Assembly: GCA_022478985.1 (NCBI GenBank)
Contig: JAKSZP010018544.1
Coordinates: 62,001 to 126,000 of the forward strand
DNA length: 64,000 nucleotides
Direction: 5' to 3'
Origin: Massospora cicadina
Lineage: Eukaryota; Entomophthoromycota; Entomophthoromycetes; Entomophthorales; Entomophthoraceae
Numbering within the stretch: the stretch's first letter is position 1; the number at the start of each line of letters is the position of its first letter. The notes below the pieces were generated by a model. The model was not told the origin of the DNA and did not search any database. It saw only the letters and a list, made by a program, of their open reading frames with translations. The position numbers were made by a program, and so were the translations under genes. Positions 49,926 to 60,168 of the stretch are shown in pieces.

Positions 49926-50300
49926 TACTGAGAGTGAGCCAAATTTGAACTAATCATTACCAATGGTTTATTTGAACTAACTCAATTACCACAAAGGCTT
50001 TTCAACTCCATGGCCACTTCTCAATAGAAATGGATGGACTACCAGGTGATCTATGAAACGGACTAGCTCTTTTCAGTAGCTGACAAAATCGTTTGGTATT
50101 ACCAACCAGTTAATTGTCCACAAACCACAAAGTACCCCAGCAAGAACTTTGGATGCTTGTATACTGCTATTAAGAGGGTGAATTAATCCTTGAAGTAGGG
50201 CTAAGAGGATGCTAGCTTTAACAGCGTCCCTTGCCCCAGGAGAGAGCAGAGAGGGATTCCACAAAAGTGATTGAGTTTAGTCTCATTTCAAGAAAAAGGC
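49926..50300 (+). pseudogene. Gypsy element W, rest of reverse transcriptase
   Basis: At 49964-50025 the frame reads NGLFELTQLPQRLFNSMATSQ, the counterpart of the GLFEFxxMPFGLxNAPATFQ box. At about 50039-50056 it shows a decayed Y-L-D-D-L box with one base missing. This is the continuation of the motif order that stops at 29846, 20 kb to the left. A 63-codon minus-strand open stretch at 50073-50264 is taken as chance. Confidence 0.72.
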
Positions 50301-50930
50301 GTTCATAATAGTATATCCTGTTATTAAAGTAAGGAATTTAAATAGCTTTCTTTATAAAAATTTATTTAACAGAGACCAATTAAATACACAGATTTGAGAG
50401 ATTAAATCTCTTCAATTTTAATTTAATTTGTCATAGGAAATGCGCTAGAACTGTCTAAGTATTATTAAATTAGCCATGGTGCAAGCTTAGAGCTTAATGA
50501 AAATTTAAACATATCAAAATTTGGCGTCCATTTCAAATTCAGGAGGCTATTTTAAGGCACAATCCTCAGGGATTGACTGATTTAAATTTTGTAATAAAAA
50601 TGAAGCCCATCATTTGTTTATATATACCAGAGTTTTGAATGAAAATCAGGTGAACTACTCCATTTTCATTGACAATCCTCTGTTTTGGAACCCCTAGAAA
50701 GGGATCTCTTCAATTTATGGCAGAGACATTTTAGCTGAAAACTTGGATTATCAAAATAGTAAATCCTTTAATTTCTAAACCCTGGATCACTCAGATCCTT
50801 TAATTATATAAAAGGGCCTTCACCTACAACTAATTTGAGCACCAACTCTGTGTGTATATCTATGATGGAATTACTAACTTCATTATTGTTTATATTATCT
50901 CAAATTAGAAATATGATGGTCAGGAAAATA
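50301..50930. other. AT-rich stretch, no gene seen
   Basis: No readable motif. By place it could be the RNase H part of W. Confidence 0.3.
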
Positions 50931-51240
50931 ATGTACTGTCATATCGCCCCCTTTTGAGAAAAAACTCCTTGATCTTCTCAGGACGATGTCAACAATTCTC
51001 AGATGTTTTTCAAGCAGATTCCCAATGGGGTAATCTCTCCTTTTTACCAGAAATTTGCGGTGCTCAAATACAACTTACTCTCCACTTTTCCTCAACCTCA
51101 TATCCAGGTGATTTACAAAGTGCAGGTTGGAAAGAAAAGGAATTCTCTGAAATGGCTATGTAAACAACTTAAAGATGAAATTTTAGATAGGGGTGTGCTC
51201 TTGCCCCTTCTGTTAAGGGTGACTTAGAGGCTACTGGGTT
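50931..51240 (+). pseudogene. Possible gypsy reverse transcriptase start fragment
   Basis: Two overlapping frames give FSDVFQADSQWG, QPHIQVIYKVQ and KQLKDEILDRGVLLP. The last is like the xLKxLLDxGxLxPS block before the first reverse transcriptase box in Z (43.8 kb). It may be a separate insertion. Identification is weak. Confidence 0.4.
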
Positions 51241-51389
51241 TACTTAACTGATCACCTTGTATGTTCCAGCCCTGACCTGGACCAAATTTGTTTTGTACAG
51301 CGTTGGTATTGTATTTCCAAGAGATAAATAACACATAGATTTCAACCTTTATTCTAAGGTTGATCCTCCTCTTATTGTTTGCCTTCCAT

Positions 51390-51860
51390 TTCTGGGATTT
51401 TACTTACTTATCCAAACGTTGCTTAAGCAGTTTTGAGAACTCCTTGGAGGTATTGGTGATCTAGTCCTCTGTGGGTTTCTGCCCTCCCACTGAGGGGTCC
51501 CAGAGATCTGGATGATAACCATGGTTGGCAAAGAAAGGAGACATTTTGGAAGAAACATGGACTAAGTTGTTGTTTGGAACTAAGCTAGTATTAACCAATC
51601 CTTCCAGTCCATCTGGAGGCCTGACACATAGCAACATAAAGTATTGTTTAAGCATCTGCTTTACACTTTCTGTCTGACAATTTGATTGGGGATTTTCAAA
51701 CAGAGAATTGATAGGGCTAGATCTATAGGTCTGCAAGTAGATGGTTCCAGAGCTTAAAAACAAAAATTATGTCCCCAATTAGAGATGATCTCCTATAGCA
51801 TTCCATGGTGATAGATAACTTCCTCCAAAAACAAAGCTGCTGCCCCCTTTTAGAGATTGC
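51390..51860 (-). pseudogene. Gypsy integrase fragment (minus)
   Basis: 51763-51461 gives ENPQSNCQTESVKQMLKQYF, the counterpart of the HPQTDGQTERVNQxLEQYL box, then SKMSPFFANHGYHPDLWDP. This is the C-terminal half of the integrase core. Orientation is opposite to W and Z, so it is another element. Confidence 0.82.
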
Positions 51861-52560
51861 ATTAAACATGGAATGATTTCAGTGTACTTAGTTATCACTC
51901 AGCAAAAACTATTATTGATTACATTACCCTGGACTTAATTTAGAGACGTTATCATCCACATTAATGGATGACTAGGATTTTGTGGGCCTCTGCAGGGGCA
52001 TCAACTTAACCATGGCGAGGATATGTTGAGGATTGACATGGTGTCAAGATAGGTAGCTGAGGGTAATAGTTCCTACAAAGCGTACCAGAAATGGATGGGA
52101 TAGAATGTCCCGCAGATAGTAGATGGTAGGGAGAGCTGGGAATCCTAAATGTAGGGGCTGGTAAGTTGCTATAAGATTTGAATGGGTGACAAGGGACCTA
52201 TTGTAATAAAACCAATGATCTTGATGTTGATGGCTGGAGAGGAGCTTGGTTGTGGGAATTTATATGACCACATTATCCAGCTTGTGAATTATTTAAGCTT
52301 CAATTAATTTACAAAAATTGGTTCATTTATTAAATTTAGCTTATTGATTAATCTTTGAGATGTCAATCATTTATTCCATCTCATCGGCAATAATCACCAA
52401 TTAAATGGTTAAGTGTAATGCTCATAGGATTATATCCAATGATAATTACAGTTACAATTTGTTGGGGATTGTTGCTAACAATTTGAGGGGATTAAACTAA
52501 CTTGAAATGGGTAATTGTTTGTGTGGAATCATCAGATTTGGTAGCTGATACGTAAATTGT
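51861..52560. other. AT-rich stretch, no gene seen
   Basis: Repeat-like texture with few open frames. I see no domain or partner repeat. Confidence 0.3.
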
Positions 52561-53130
52561 AATTTGTATATGCTATTCCCCACAAATATCAGCTGGAGTA
52601 TTTCCCACAAACATCACTTTTCAGTCAGCTAGGTGTGCCAAAATATCCCTTTTCTGTCAGCTAGGTGTGCTGAGATATCCCTTTTTGGCTAGGTGTGCTG
52701 AGAACCTTGTGAATATTCCTTTTCTGTTAGCTAGGTGTGCCAAGATATTCCATTTCTGTCAGCTAAGTGTGCTGAGAACCTCGTTGTTACCACGAGTACC
52801 CTATACTACCCCACAGTACCCCACATTACACCACTTTACATGTTTTACCTCATTTTTACCCTATAAATATTCCCTCTCTCTACTAATAAAAAACATCTTA
52901 GTACTATGAATATTTTATTATATCCAATTGTGGATTGTTTACTTCAGAGCGAAGTTGTAGGAAGTTTTCCCATCTAAGTGTCAACACCAGAGTGAGGCCA
53001 AAGTCACTTCAACCCTTTAAGATTGCCAGAGTAGGGCCAAAGCTACTCAATTATCTGAACTCAACTAGGCTAATTGTCTTCATACAATTAGTAAAATCAT
53101 GTTTAGTCCCAGGATCAATAGTTAAGTGAC
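52561..53130 (-). repeat. Probable LTR with tandem repeats
   Basis: Holds five copies of a 32-bp-class unit and, further on, a CCTATAAATATTCCCTCTCTC stretch like a TATA box with a pyrimidine start region. It adjoins the 3' end of the minus-strand gypsy remnant R. No second copy is in the window, so the LTR call is by place and features only. The TATA-like orientation is plus, against R, which is a point of doubt. Confidence 0.35.
52624..52790 (+). repeat. Tandem repeat, five units of about 32 bp
   Basis: The core GCTAGGTGTGC starts at 52628, 52660, 52688, 52730 and 52762 (last core with one change). Units also share a TATCCCTTTTCTGTCA-like part. Confidence 0.88.
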
Positions 53131-53139
53131 CCTGTGCAC

Positions 53140-55510
53140 AAGTAGAAACCCCGTGGTCTTTACATTGGTAAACAGAGGCTCTAGAAGTAGGCAAAGGAAA
53201 GAAAGAACTGGAGGTAAAAAAGTAACTTTGTTTAGTTAAAGGAGCAGATATTTATAGGCTATGTTTTCATCCTAGTTCTTTCAGGGTAATGATGTCCTCC
53301 ACTGGCAAGATCATCAGCACCCTGATGTTGATCAGAGGGGAATCAACAGCAGGTTTACCTTTGACAAATTGATTAGGTGACATAGTATAATGCTCCATTG
53401 AGATGAGAGAAAATTTTGGAGAGGTATCATAGGTAGGGAAATTAGAGTGGTGATGAGTGAAAGCAAGTCAAAAACCCAACAACATCCCCCTCAAGGTCTT
53501 GCCAAGGGGGATGGCACTTGCTCAAAAAAACAGCTATAGATGCAATTAACTACAGTGCCAGTACCAGTAGCAGCAATAGAGTATTTAGGCCCCCTACAGT
53601 GTATTACCTAATAAGGACAAGACCAAGTGGCAGCAAGCTTGTGGTTCCTACCCCCAGTGTGATGGTGATAGAATAAGACTAAATCTTCTAAAGAGTATTT
53701 AGGGAGTGTAGGTTGGCGCTCATTGGCTTAAATTCTTCTCTAAATTGGTAAATTTTTATAGATTCATTAGCCATAGCTTGAAGACATATAATCTTATCAG
53801 TTAACCATCGCAGGGTAAACTCTACATTGCTTAAATTAGCTGATTTGAGGATAGTATGAAGGCTGGAAGGCAAAAGCAACTCCCACCCATAAAAAAACTT
53901 GGAAAAAGGACATCTTAATTATTTTGTGGTTGCTAACTCAATAGGCTAATAAGGCGCTATGGAGAAATTTATCCAATGCACAGGGTCTGAAGCAGCCAAA
54001 TTTATTAGAATGGAAATTAATGTACCATTAGCATGATCTACTGCAGCATTGGATGGCAGGGTGATGGAGTCATGAAAAGGTGCTTTGTATCTAGCAGAAA
54101 AGTTAATTTATGAACTATAGAAGAGATAAAATTCATGCCATTGTCCAATCATAGTATCCATGGGCAACCATGATGGGAGAATACTTGTTAATACAGGAAG
54201 AGTTTGGTAGCTCTGGCAGTAGCATGAGGAAATGAAGTGGCCTCAACCCACTTTGTTGGGTGATCAATGACAAGGATAATATAGTGATGGCCATAGACAG
54301 CCACAGGCAATGGCCCTAAGACATTGATGCTAACAGTATCAAAAGGGACCCCAGGGGCTACAAGCTCAAACTAAAGTGAGGGTTGGATTTTTCCTGGGAA
54401 CAGCAGGTTAAGCAAGTTTCTAAAACATCATGAATTGACTCAGCCATATTCTACCAGTAGCATTTGTATTTTAGCCACTCAAGGTTTTTCTTTATAGTTC
54501 CATGTCCAAGGATTTTATAAGCCTCCATGATAGTTTCAGTCAAAGCAAAGGGTGGAGATAGGGCAGAAAAGAGGTGCCAACCTGTTTTACTAAGATACCA
54601 TTGGCAACTTTAGTGTTAGCAACATTATTCTTTAATTGGGATTGAACGTCTGGAGATTCTTGATGCCACAACCCAGGGTGAGGAGAAGCTCAAAAAGTCA
54701 ATCCTCTTTGGGAATAGTTACATGTAAAATAGGGAGGCTGGATAACCTATCCACATTTTGATGAATGGCGCTGGCTCTTTGAACTATAGAAAAATCATGA
54801 TTTTGGAGTCTGAGGGCCCAGCGAGCTAACCTCCCATCGGGATCTTTCATTTGACAAAGCCAACAAAGGGAGGAATGATTGGTTACAATTATAATATGTT
54901 CATCATACAAATAGGGAGGAAGTGTTTTATAGCAAGTAAAACTGCCATGCACTCATGTTCAGTTACCAAGTAATTCCGCTCTGCCTTGGTTAACATCTTG
55001 CTAAAATAAGCAACTGGATGGTCAACTTGGTCTGTGTCTAACTGGGAAAGGATAGCACATACAGCGGTGTCACTGGCATGAGTGAAGAGAACAAAAGGTT
55101 GCTCAAAGATAGGATGTATTAAGGTGGGGTCTGATAACAAGGCAGTGCATAGGGAATCAAAGGACTGTTGCTGTTCAGGGCCCAAAAGAAGGGCACATTT
55201 TTGTGTAGGAGTTCAACTAAGGGCTTGGAAAGGTCAGCGAAGTGAGAGATAAACTGGCAGTAATAACCCACCATTCCCAGAAAGACTTAGATGTTTCGTA
55301 TATTTTTTGGAGCGGACATACATTCAATGGCAGAGACCTTATCTGGGATGGGGAGGATTCCTTGCCGTGTCATCTTGGGTCCTAAAAATTCCATTTCTTG
55401 TTCAAAAAAATTAAACCTGGTAGTCATGGGACTACCGGTAGACATGGAATCATGGGCAGACTTGTGCTTTGGGAATGAAGGGTTGGTTAAATAGTTCCCG
55501 AGATATTTAA
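53140..55510 (-). pseudogene. Gypsy pol remnant R (RNase H to integrase)
   Basis: Minus strand. 55185-54889 is RNase H start (PEQQQSFDSLCTALL, FTHASDTAVCAILSQ, HPVAYFSKMLTKAERNYLVT). 54952-54698 is RNase H end (TNHSSLCWLCQMKDPDGRLA, then HQNVDRLSSLP). Integrase follows at about 54450-53600 in broken frames, with a 63-codon open tail at 53879-53688. Reverse transcriptase is only partly present (about 55500-55200) and the 5' part is lost. Two of the RNase H pieces stay open over 84-98 codons, so it is less decayed than T or S. Confidence 0.85.
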
Positions 55511-55813
55511 GTTTTAGTGGAGCAATTTAGAAATTTTCGGCGCAAAAACACCCTCACGCAGACAAAGCCTAGAGGCGACTGAAGTCAGTTGTCGAAATTC
55601 TCAGTACTATTGGTGGAAGGGGGCCGAGTGACTTGATCACCTGACACCTGGTTTGCTGGGATTGGTTGAGCGGTTCGTGAGATAGTGGTATGCCGAAAGT
55701 ACATTTGAAACATAACGGTCAATTTTCAGGAAACGTGCGAGTAAGACATTACATGCCTATGGATTCCATGTCAAAACCTGCCTAATTTGGTTCATCTATT
55801 TAATAAACTACAT
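55511..55813. other. Intergenic stretch, no gene seen
   Basis: Marks the change from transposon sequence to a GT-rich host-like region. No domain seen. Confidence 0.4.
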
Positions 55814-55825
55814 TTGGCAAGTTAA
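55814..55825. repeat. Target-site duplication of SINE (left)
   Basis: TTGGCAAGTTAA, exactly repeated at 56118-56129. Confidence 0.9.
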
Positions 55826-56117
55826 ATTTTATTCGAGGTGGGCCGACCTGGGGATGATACCGCACCGATTAAGGGGAAAATCAAATGAATGGGAAAAGAG
55901 GATAAAATCCGGAAAACCTCCATGCACGGCGTATGATAGGCCAGGAACTCCATGGGAACTCCATGGACCGCATTTGCTATTCGCTAGCTTGGTTCGGGGC
56001 ATCGGTGCGCAACGCCAACAGTCATAGTCGTCCCCTACCCAAAGTTCCTGTACCGGAATCAAACTCGGGGAGGCAGTGGTAGAGGTCTCTATTCTACCAC
56101 AGGGGTATCCTCCCCTC
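55826..56117 (-). mobile_element. tRNA-derived SINE
   Basis: 292-bp minus-strand insertion bounded by an exact 12-bp duplication. The 5' part (about 56110-56040) carries a tRNA-like pol III promoter: A-box-like TGTGGTAGAATAGAG and B-box-like GAGTTTGATTCC, spaced exactly as in eukaryotic tRNA-Gly (26 bases between the GTAGAAT and GTTTGATTC blocks). The anticodon stem does not pair, so it is not a working tRNA. The body is unrelated to tRNA. The 3' end is AATAAAAT, a short A-rich tail. SINEs borrow LINE enzymes for movement. Confidence 0.86.
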
Positions 56118-56129
56118 TTGGCAAGTTAA
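56118..56129. repeat. Target-site duplication of SINE (right)
   Basis: Exact copy of 55814-55825. Confidence 0.9.
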
Positions 56130-56189
56130 GTAGAAGTTGATTTAGTAGTTTGGAAGATGTCACATACTCAATGATTTGAGATAAAGAGA

Positions 56190-56400
56190 TGTTTTGGGTA
56201 GCAGTTTGGTGTTATTTGATTGATTCGATAGGTTTTTTTTGTTTGGCCGAGTGGTTGATGACTTTTGTTCGAATCAATAGGAACCAATTTAGTTTTGAGG
56301 GGTGATTAGTTATTGGTTGATTTGATAAGTCCAGTTAGGTTTAGCTGAAAGTTGGTGGTTTTTGGTTGATTCGATTTGAGCAATTAGATTTGGCTGAGTG
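56190..56400 (-). repeat. Degenerate tandem array, about 48-bp unit (inverted copy)
   Basis: About four units on the minus strand, each starting near CACCAACCxxTCGGC and ending CGAATCAACCAAA. The same unit in the opposite orientation makes the array at 59330-59525. Units differ at many positions. Confidence 0.65.
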
Positions 56401-56410
56401 GTTTTGTTTA

Positions 56411-56486
56411 TCTATAATATAAAATCTAAATAATTTGAAAATCTGAAATTTTAGACACCGTAGCGAAGCAAGGGTAAATCGGCTAG
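56411..56486 (+). mobile_element. 76-bp Helitron-like terminal pair
   Basis: Starts TCTATAATATAAA after an A, like Helitron 5' ends (A|TC). It ends with a hairpin ACCGTAGCGAAGCAAGGGT (6 of 8 stem pairs, GAA loop) at about 56457-56475, eleven bases before a terminal CTAG that is followed by T. CTRR plus an upstream hairpin and A/T flanks are the Helitron hallmarks. Only the two ends remain, with nothing between, so it would be an extreme internal deletion derivative. Confidence 0.6.
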
Positions 56487-56489
56487 TAA

Positions 56490-57934
56490 GATATAATTTG
56501 TATTTATGAGCAAAATTATAATTCAGTTTAAGATATGGCGCCGTCTTCAAAAAAGGGTTTTATTGAGTAGGCTTAATTTCTCGATTATTTCATACTTTTT
56601 AGAGCTTTTTTTAAAGGAGGTTCTTTTTTTCAAAAAAATTTTATCATTTCGTTTTCACATCCGAGGTTTTAAGGGTGGTGGTGAGGGGGTATGGAAGTTT
56701 GGCTTCGTTTACCAATTGAACTGAGCCTCCAATTTCGGATCGGGGTACGTTCAGTTTGAGGATTCACCAATCGGAACGATCGTTTGATGATGCCCAGCTT
56801 GAGGTAGGTATGGATTTGCCTCGAGAATTCGGTCACGTTTGCACCCTAAATCACCCGATATGAATCGATACCGAATTAAAGCTATGGTGGTGGTGGATCG
56901 AGAAGGTTAAACTGAAAAATCTTGGATGGTTTGATGGGATGAGTTGATAGCTCGGTTTAGAGGTTAGTTAACTTAAAGCGTTTAATTATTAAACTTCCTT
57001 TTACCGTTTTAATCCAATCTTTATTAAATCATCGTTTGATGGTATCACGATTGTGTAACCCATCACGATGGAATCCACTCGGTATGATGACATTTAATGG
57101 TTTGATCGAATCGATAATTTTAAGATTCGAAGCTCGATTAAGGGATGGGATTTAAAATAATTAAGGTCTAGTTTAGATCCAACCCCCATTGAGAATTATT
57201 TTGATTAGGGATATCAAAACTTCAAACCGACGGAGGCTTACCAGTAAGCCCAACAGAATCAGGTAGATGACTTAGCTTGTTTAATCAAGTTGGGTATCGG
57301 ATCCTATCTGGCATTAGACTAGGATCGAGTTTGAAACGGGATAACTTGTAGAGCTGATGATTGATTTAATCAGCTGAGCCCAGATATCAATTATCCTAGT
57401 AAATTGGGTATTCGACTTATATATACACCTTGAATAATTTAAAACCCTTAGACCCTCTTAAAATGATTAGATGGTTAAGTGAGCAAAGCCACCTGGTGAT
57501 AAGTATAGCTGGTTGGATTAATTAATGAAGAACGATATAAATTTTAGAGGTGATATCTAAAAACGATAGATGAGATGGCATCTGATGCATAACTTAAGCC
57601 ATCTAAATTCTAGTCCCAGTAGATTGCATCGGATCAGTGGTTAAAACGGTTTCCATGATTAAGCGATCATGGCATGAAGTGAGAGTAGGGCTTTGCATTA
57701 AATAATGCCGACAGCATGGCTTGATTTGAATCCCAGATCGTCGGTTGATTGGCTAAATTTAATGGGATAGCGGTAAGTTACCGCTGAGGTGGAATTCATG
57801 GTGAGGTTTTAGCCAAGTAAAATTCCATCATGCCCTAGCAGCTCGTTTCTAAAAGGATAAAGAATATCGATGACATCATACTGGTTAAGCTTAGATAGTA
57901 AGTATTTAATCCATGATGAGACATTAGATAGCGT
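56490..57934. other. Upstream region of esterase gene, no gene seen
   Basis: A low-copy-looking, GT-rich plus strand with many short TTGAT/GATTGA words. A 72-codon open stretch at 56506-56724 has no recognisable feature. It probably contains the promoter of the esterase, but I cannot place a TATA box with confidence. Confidence 0.45.
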
Positions 57935-58989
57935 ATGATTGAATTAAAGTGGATTGGATGGCTGGTGGTGGGTGTGTTGGGGGCCAGGGCCAACCCAAAG
58001 TTTACGAAGGTGGTTGCGCTTGGCGATAGCATCTCCGATACGGGGAGGGTGTTCAACTTGACGGGTGGGAGGATCCCTGCCGAGCCCTACTACGCCGGCG
58101 GGCGTTTCTCCAACGGCAAGACGTGGATCGAATACGTCGCAAACCATTACGGCGCAGCGTTGGAATCCTACGCCCATGGACAGGCTACAACCGATAGCGA
58201 GGTTTATCAGGTGCAGGTGGGATCGGGTATCCCGGGGTGCGTCCAGCAGGCGGACAACTTGCGTAGATCGAGCTATCCCGATAAGGTGCTGCTCAGCATG
58301 GCCTTCTTTGGTAACGACTTTTTTGTTCCCGGAGCGACCCAGGAGAAGTACTTTGACAACCTCTTAACCTGCCTTGATAAGGTGATCAAGTCAAAGGCCG
58401 CGAACCACATCATCATCCCCACCAACTTTGCCCCCGAAGCCTTCCCTTCTTCTCCTCCCTCGACAACCACACCCGCTCGAAGCTTCAGCTTGCAGCCAAC
58501 TTTGTGGCGAGAAGTTGGGCGCAGAACCTAACAATCCTCAAATCGAAGCACCCCAACCTTCACCTTTACGGCTTCGACTTTAAAGCTGCGATCCTGGATT
58601 TGCGCAATAATGGATTAAAGTACTGCAAGGGGAGAGAAGCGCTCACCGCGACCACCACCTGCCTCAAATTCACCCCATTCCAGATCCCCGAGGGCGCAAA
58701 GCCGTGTTCAAACCCCAACCAGTTCGTATTCCACGACCCACTCCATCCCACCACCAAAGTCCACGAAGCGATCGCCAACTCGGCCATCGCCACCATCAAT
58801 GACGCTTCACCAACGTGCTTCGATCCAGAACCCAACCCCGGTAACCTTGTTAGATCCAAACTGATCCAACAAAAGTTACCCGGGCAGGTTCCTAAAGTTG
58901 AACACCCAAAACTTTACAATCAGGCCCGTCCCCACCAACCCACCGAAACTCTTGGCTCCAAAAAGCAGCCCGAATTTAATTCAAACTAA
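57935..58989 (+). pseudogene. Secreted GDSL esterase (CE16-like), one frameshift
   Basis: A fungal SGNH/GDSL hydrolase resembling carbohydrate esterase family 16, which removes acetyl groups from plant cell-wall sugars outside the cell. The start at 57935 gives a signal peptide (hydrophobic residues 7-17, cut near A-R-A-19). The catalytic serine is in LGDSIS (Ser32). YYAGGRFSNGKTWIEYVA is at 52-69, F-G-N-D with the oxyanion Asn at 125-128, and DPLHPTTKVHEAIAN near the end carries catalytic Asp and His. One base is missing at about 58440: codons up to PTNFAPEA run in one frame, and LPFFSSL onward in the next. Without it the protein would be about 351 residues, normal for the family. No intron. 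This is either a sequencing error or a recent loss. GC is higher than the flanks. Confidence 0.9.
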
Positions 58990-59329
58990 GGTTTTTAGGT
59001 TAATTGGAGACCCTTTTCGACAAACTATGATTTTACCCTTTGAGGTTGGGTGGGTGACAGGATCCTCACCTTACCCTTTAGTCATTAATAATATTAGCCT
59101 TTACGTTCGAATAAACTGATCTATTTAACTTATAGTACATCGATAATATTGAACTTATAGAGCGTCGATAAGTGTTTGGAATCGGACTTTGGGTTGGCAA
59201 CTTGAATACGAATCATTCAAATTTTGAAAATTTTGAATTTATAATTTGCCAGATGATTCTAATAAACTGGTTTAGTTTTATATCGTTAGATGGCCATGGA
59301 TAAGTTCAGAAACCGTTAAACCTATAAAT
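58990..59329. other. Esterase downstream region, no gene seen
   Basis: AT-rich, with a 73-codon chance frame overlapping the gene end. Probably carries the 3' untranslated region; no clear AATAAA signal. Confidence 0.45.
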
Positions 59330-59525
59330 TGGCCAACCACTTAAAATCATTTAACCTTTCGAATCAACCTAAAATCACCAACCAATTACCAAACCCGATC
59401 AAACTCATTAATTCAATGTAAACCCACTGACCGCTCAGTTAAAACTAATTGAACCTACTGATTTAATCTAAGCCCACCAACCGCTTGGCAAAACCATTTA
59501 AACTATCAAATTAACCAAATATCGA
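59330..59525 (+). repeat. Degenerate tandem array, about 48-bp unit
   Basis: Four units of 45-50 bp. The last two (59420-59469 and 59470-59519) align well: AAACCCACTGACCGCTCAG against AAGCCCACCAACCGCTTGG, both continuing to a TCAAATTAACC-type end. It is the reverse complement of the array at 56190-56400. Confidence 0.75.
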
Positions 59526-60160
59526 ACTGCCTTAGCCATAACAACTTGCTAATTATCATTAAGGTCATATACAATTTTCACTTCTTACCTATAAAACTTT
59601 TTATTTTATTATAAAACTAAAAATCTGGCTTGGAGGTACACATGGACCCCCTCCCGTCCACCCAGATTGAAATTTTCAAACCTCTACATGCCATAGGTTT
59701 GGCTGGGCATTGCACACAAACCGTGCTTTGATAGTTGTAGTTTACAAAACTAGTACATCCAAAAATAAATTTTAAATCTATTGATATTGGTAAAATTGAT
59801 CAATTTACTTGTACAGAAGTAAAGGAATGGATATCCAGTCTATATGCAGCAACCTTTCTCTCGCCAAGCTCACTTTTTGAATCAAAAAGTGAACCAAGTC
59901 CATAGAGAATAAACCTGCCTGCTAGTATGCTACTGCATCTATAGAGACATACCCCAAAGCCACCCATCCCAGCGCAATTAGGATTCTCTGCCCATAAGCG
60001 CTTAGCACAAAGAAAGGGTCAGCCTGCTTCTGCTCCCCAGTTTTTTAATGTTAAATAATAAGAAAGCCATATGGTGAATAAATCCATTAGATGACTTTCC
60101 GCCAACTCTGCCCACAGGGACATTGGTAATAGCCCCTGTGCATCTCAAAATGAGTCAGCA
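59526..60160. other. Intergenic stretch, no gene seen
   Basis: AT-rich sequence with a C-rich patch at 59640-59690. No domain or repeat partner found. Confidence 0.4.
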
Positions 60161-60168
60161 CCTAAATT

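Noticed and set aside
29842..49930. Target-site duplication for element Z
   Set aside because: CTTTA and TACTG do not match; no alternative 4-6-base match at the LTR ends.
56040..56110. tRNA-Gly gene
   Set aside because: Only the promoter boxes and spacing fit. Anticodon and T stems do not pair, and the sequence is part of a flanked SINE.
58430..58450. Intron at the esterase frame change
   Set aside because: The two frames meet within a few bases, with no room for GT...AG; a one-base deletion explains it.
57944..58859. Minus-strand open frames over the esterase gene
   Set aside because: Shadows of the GDSL coding sequence; no domain.
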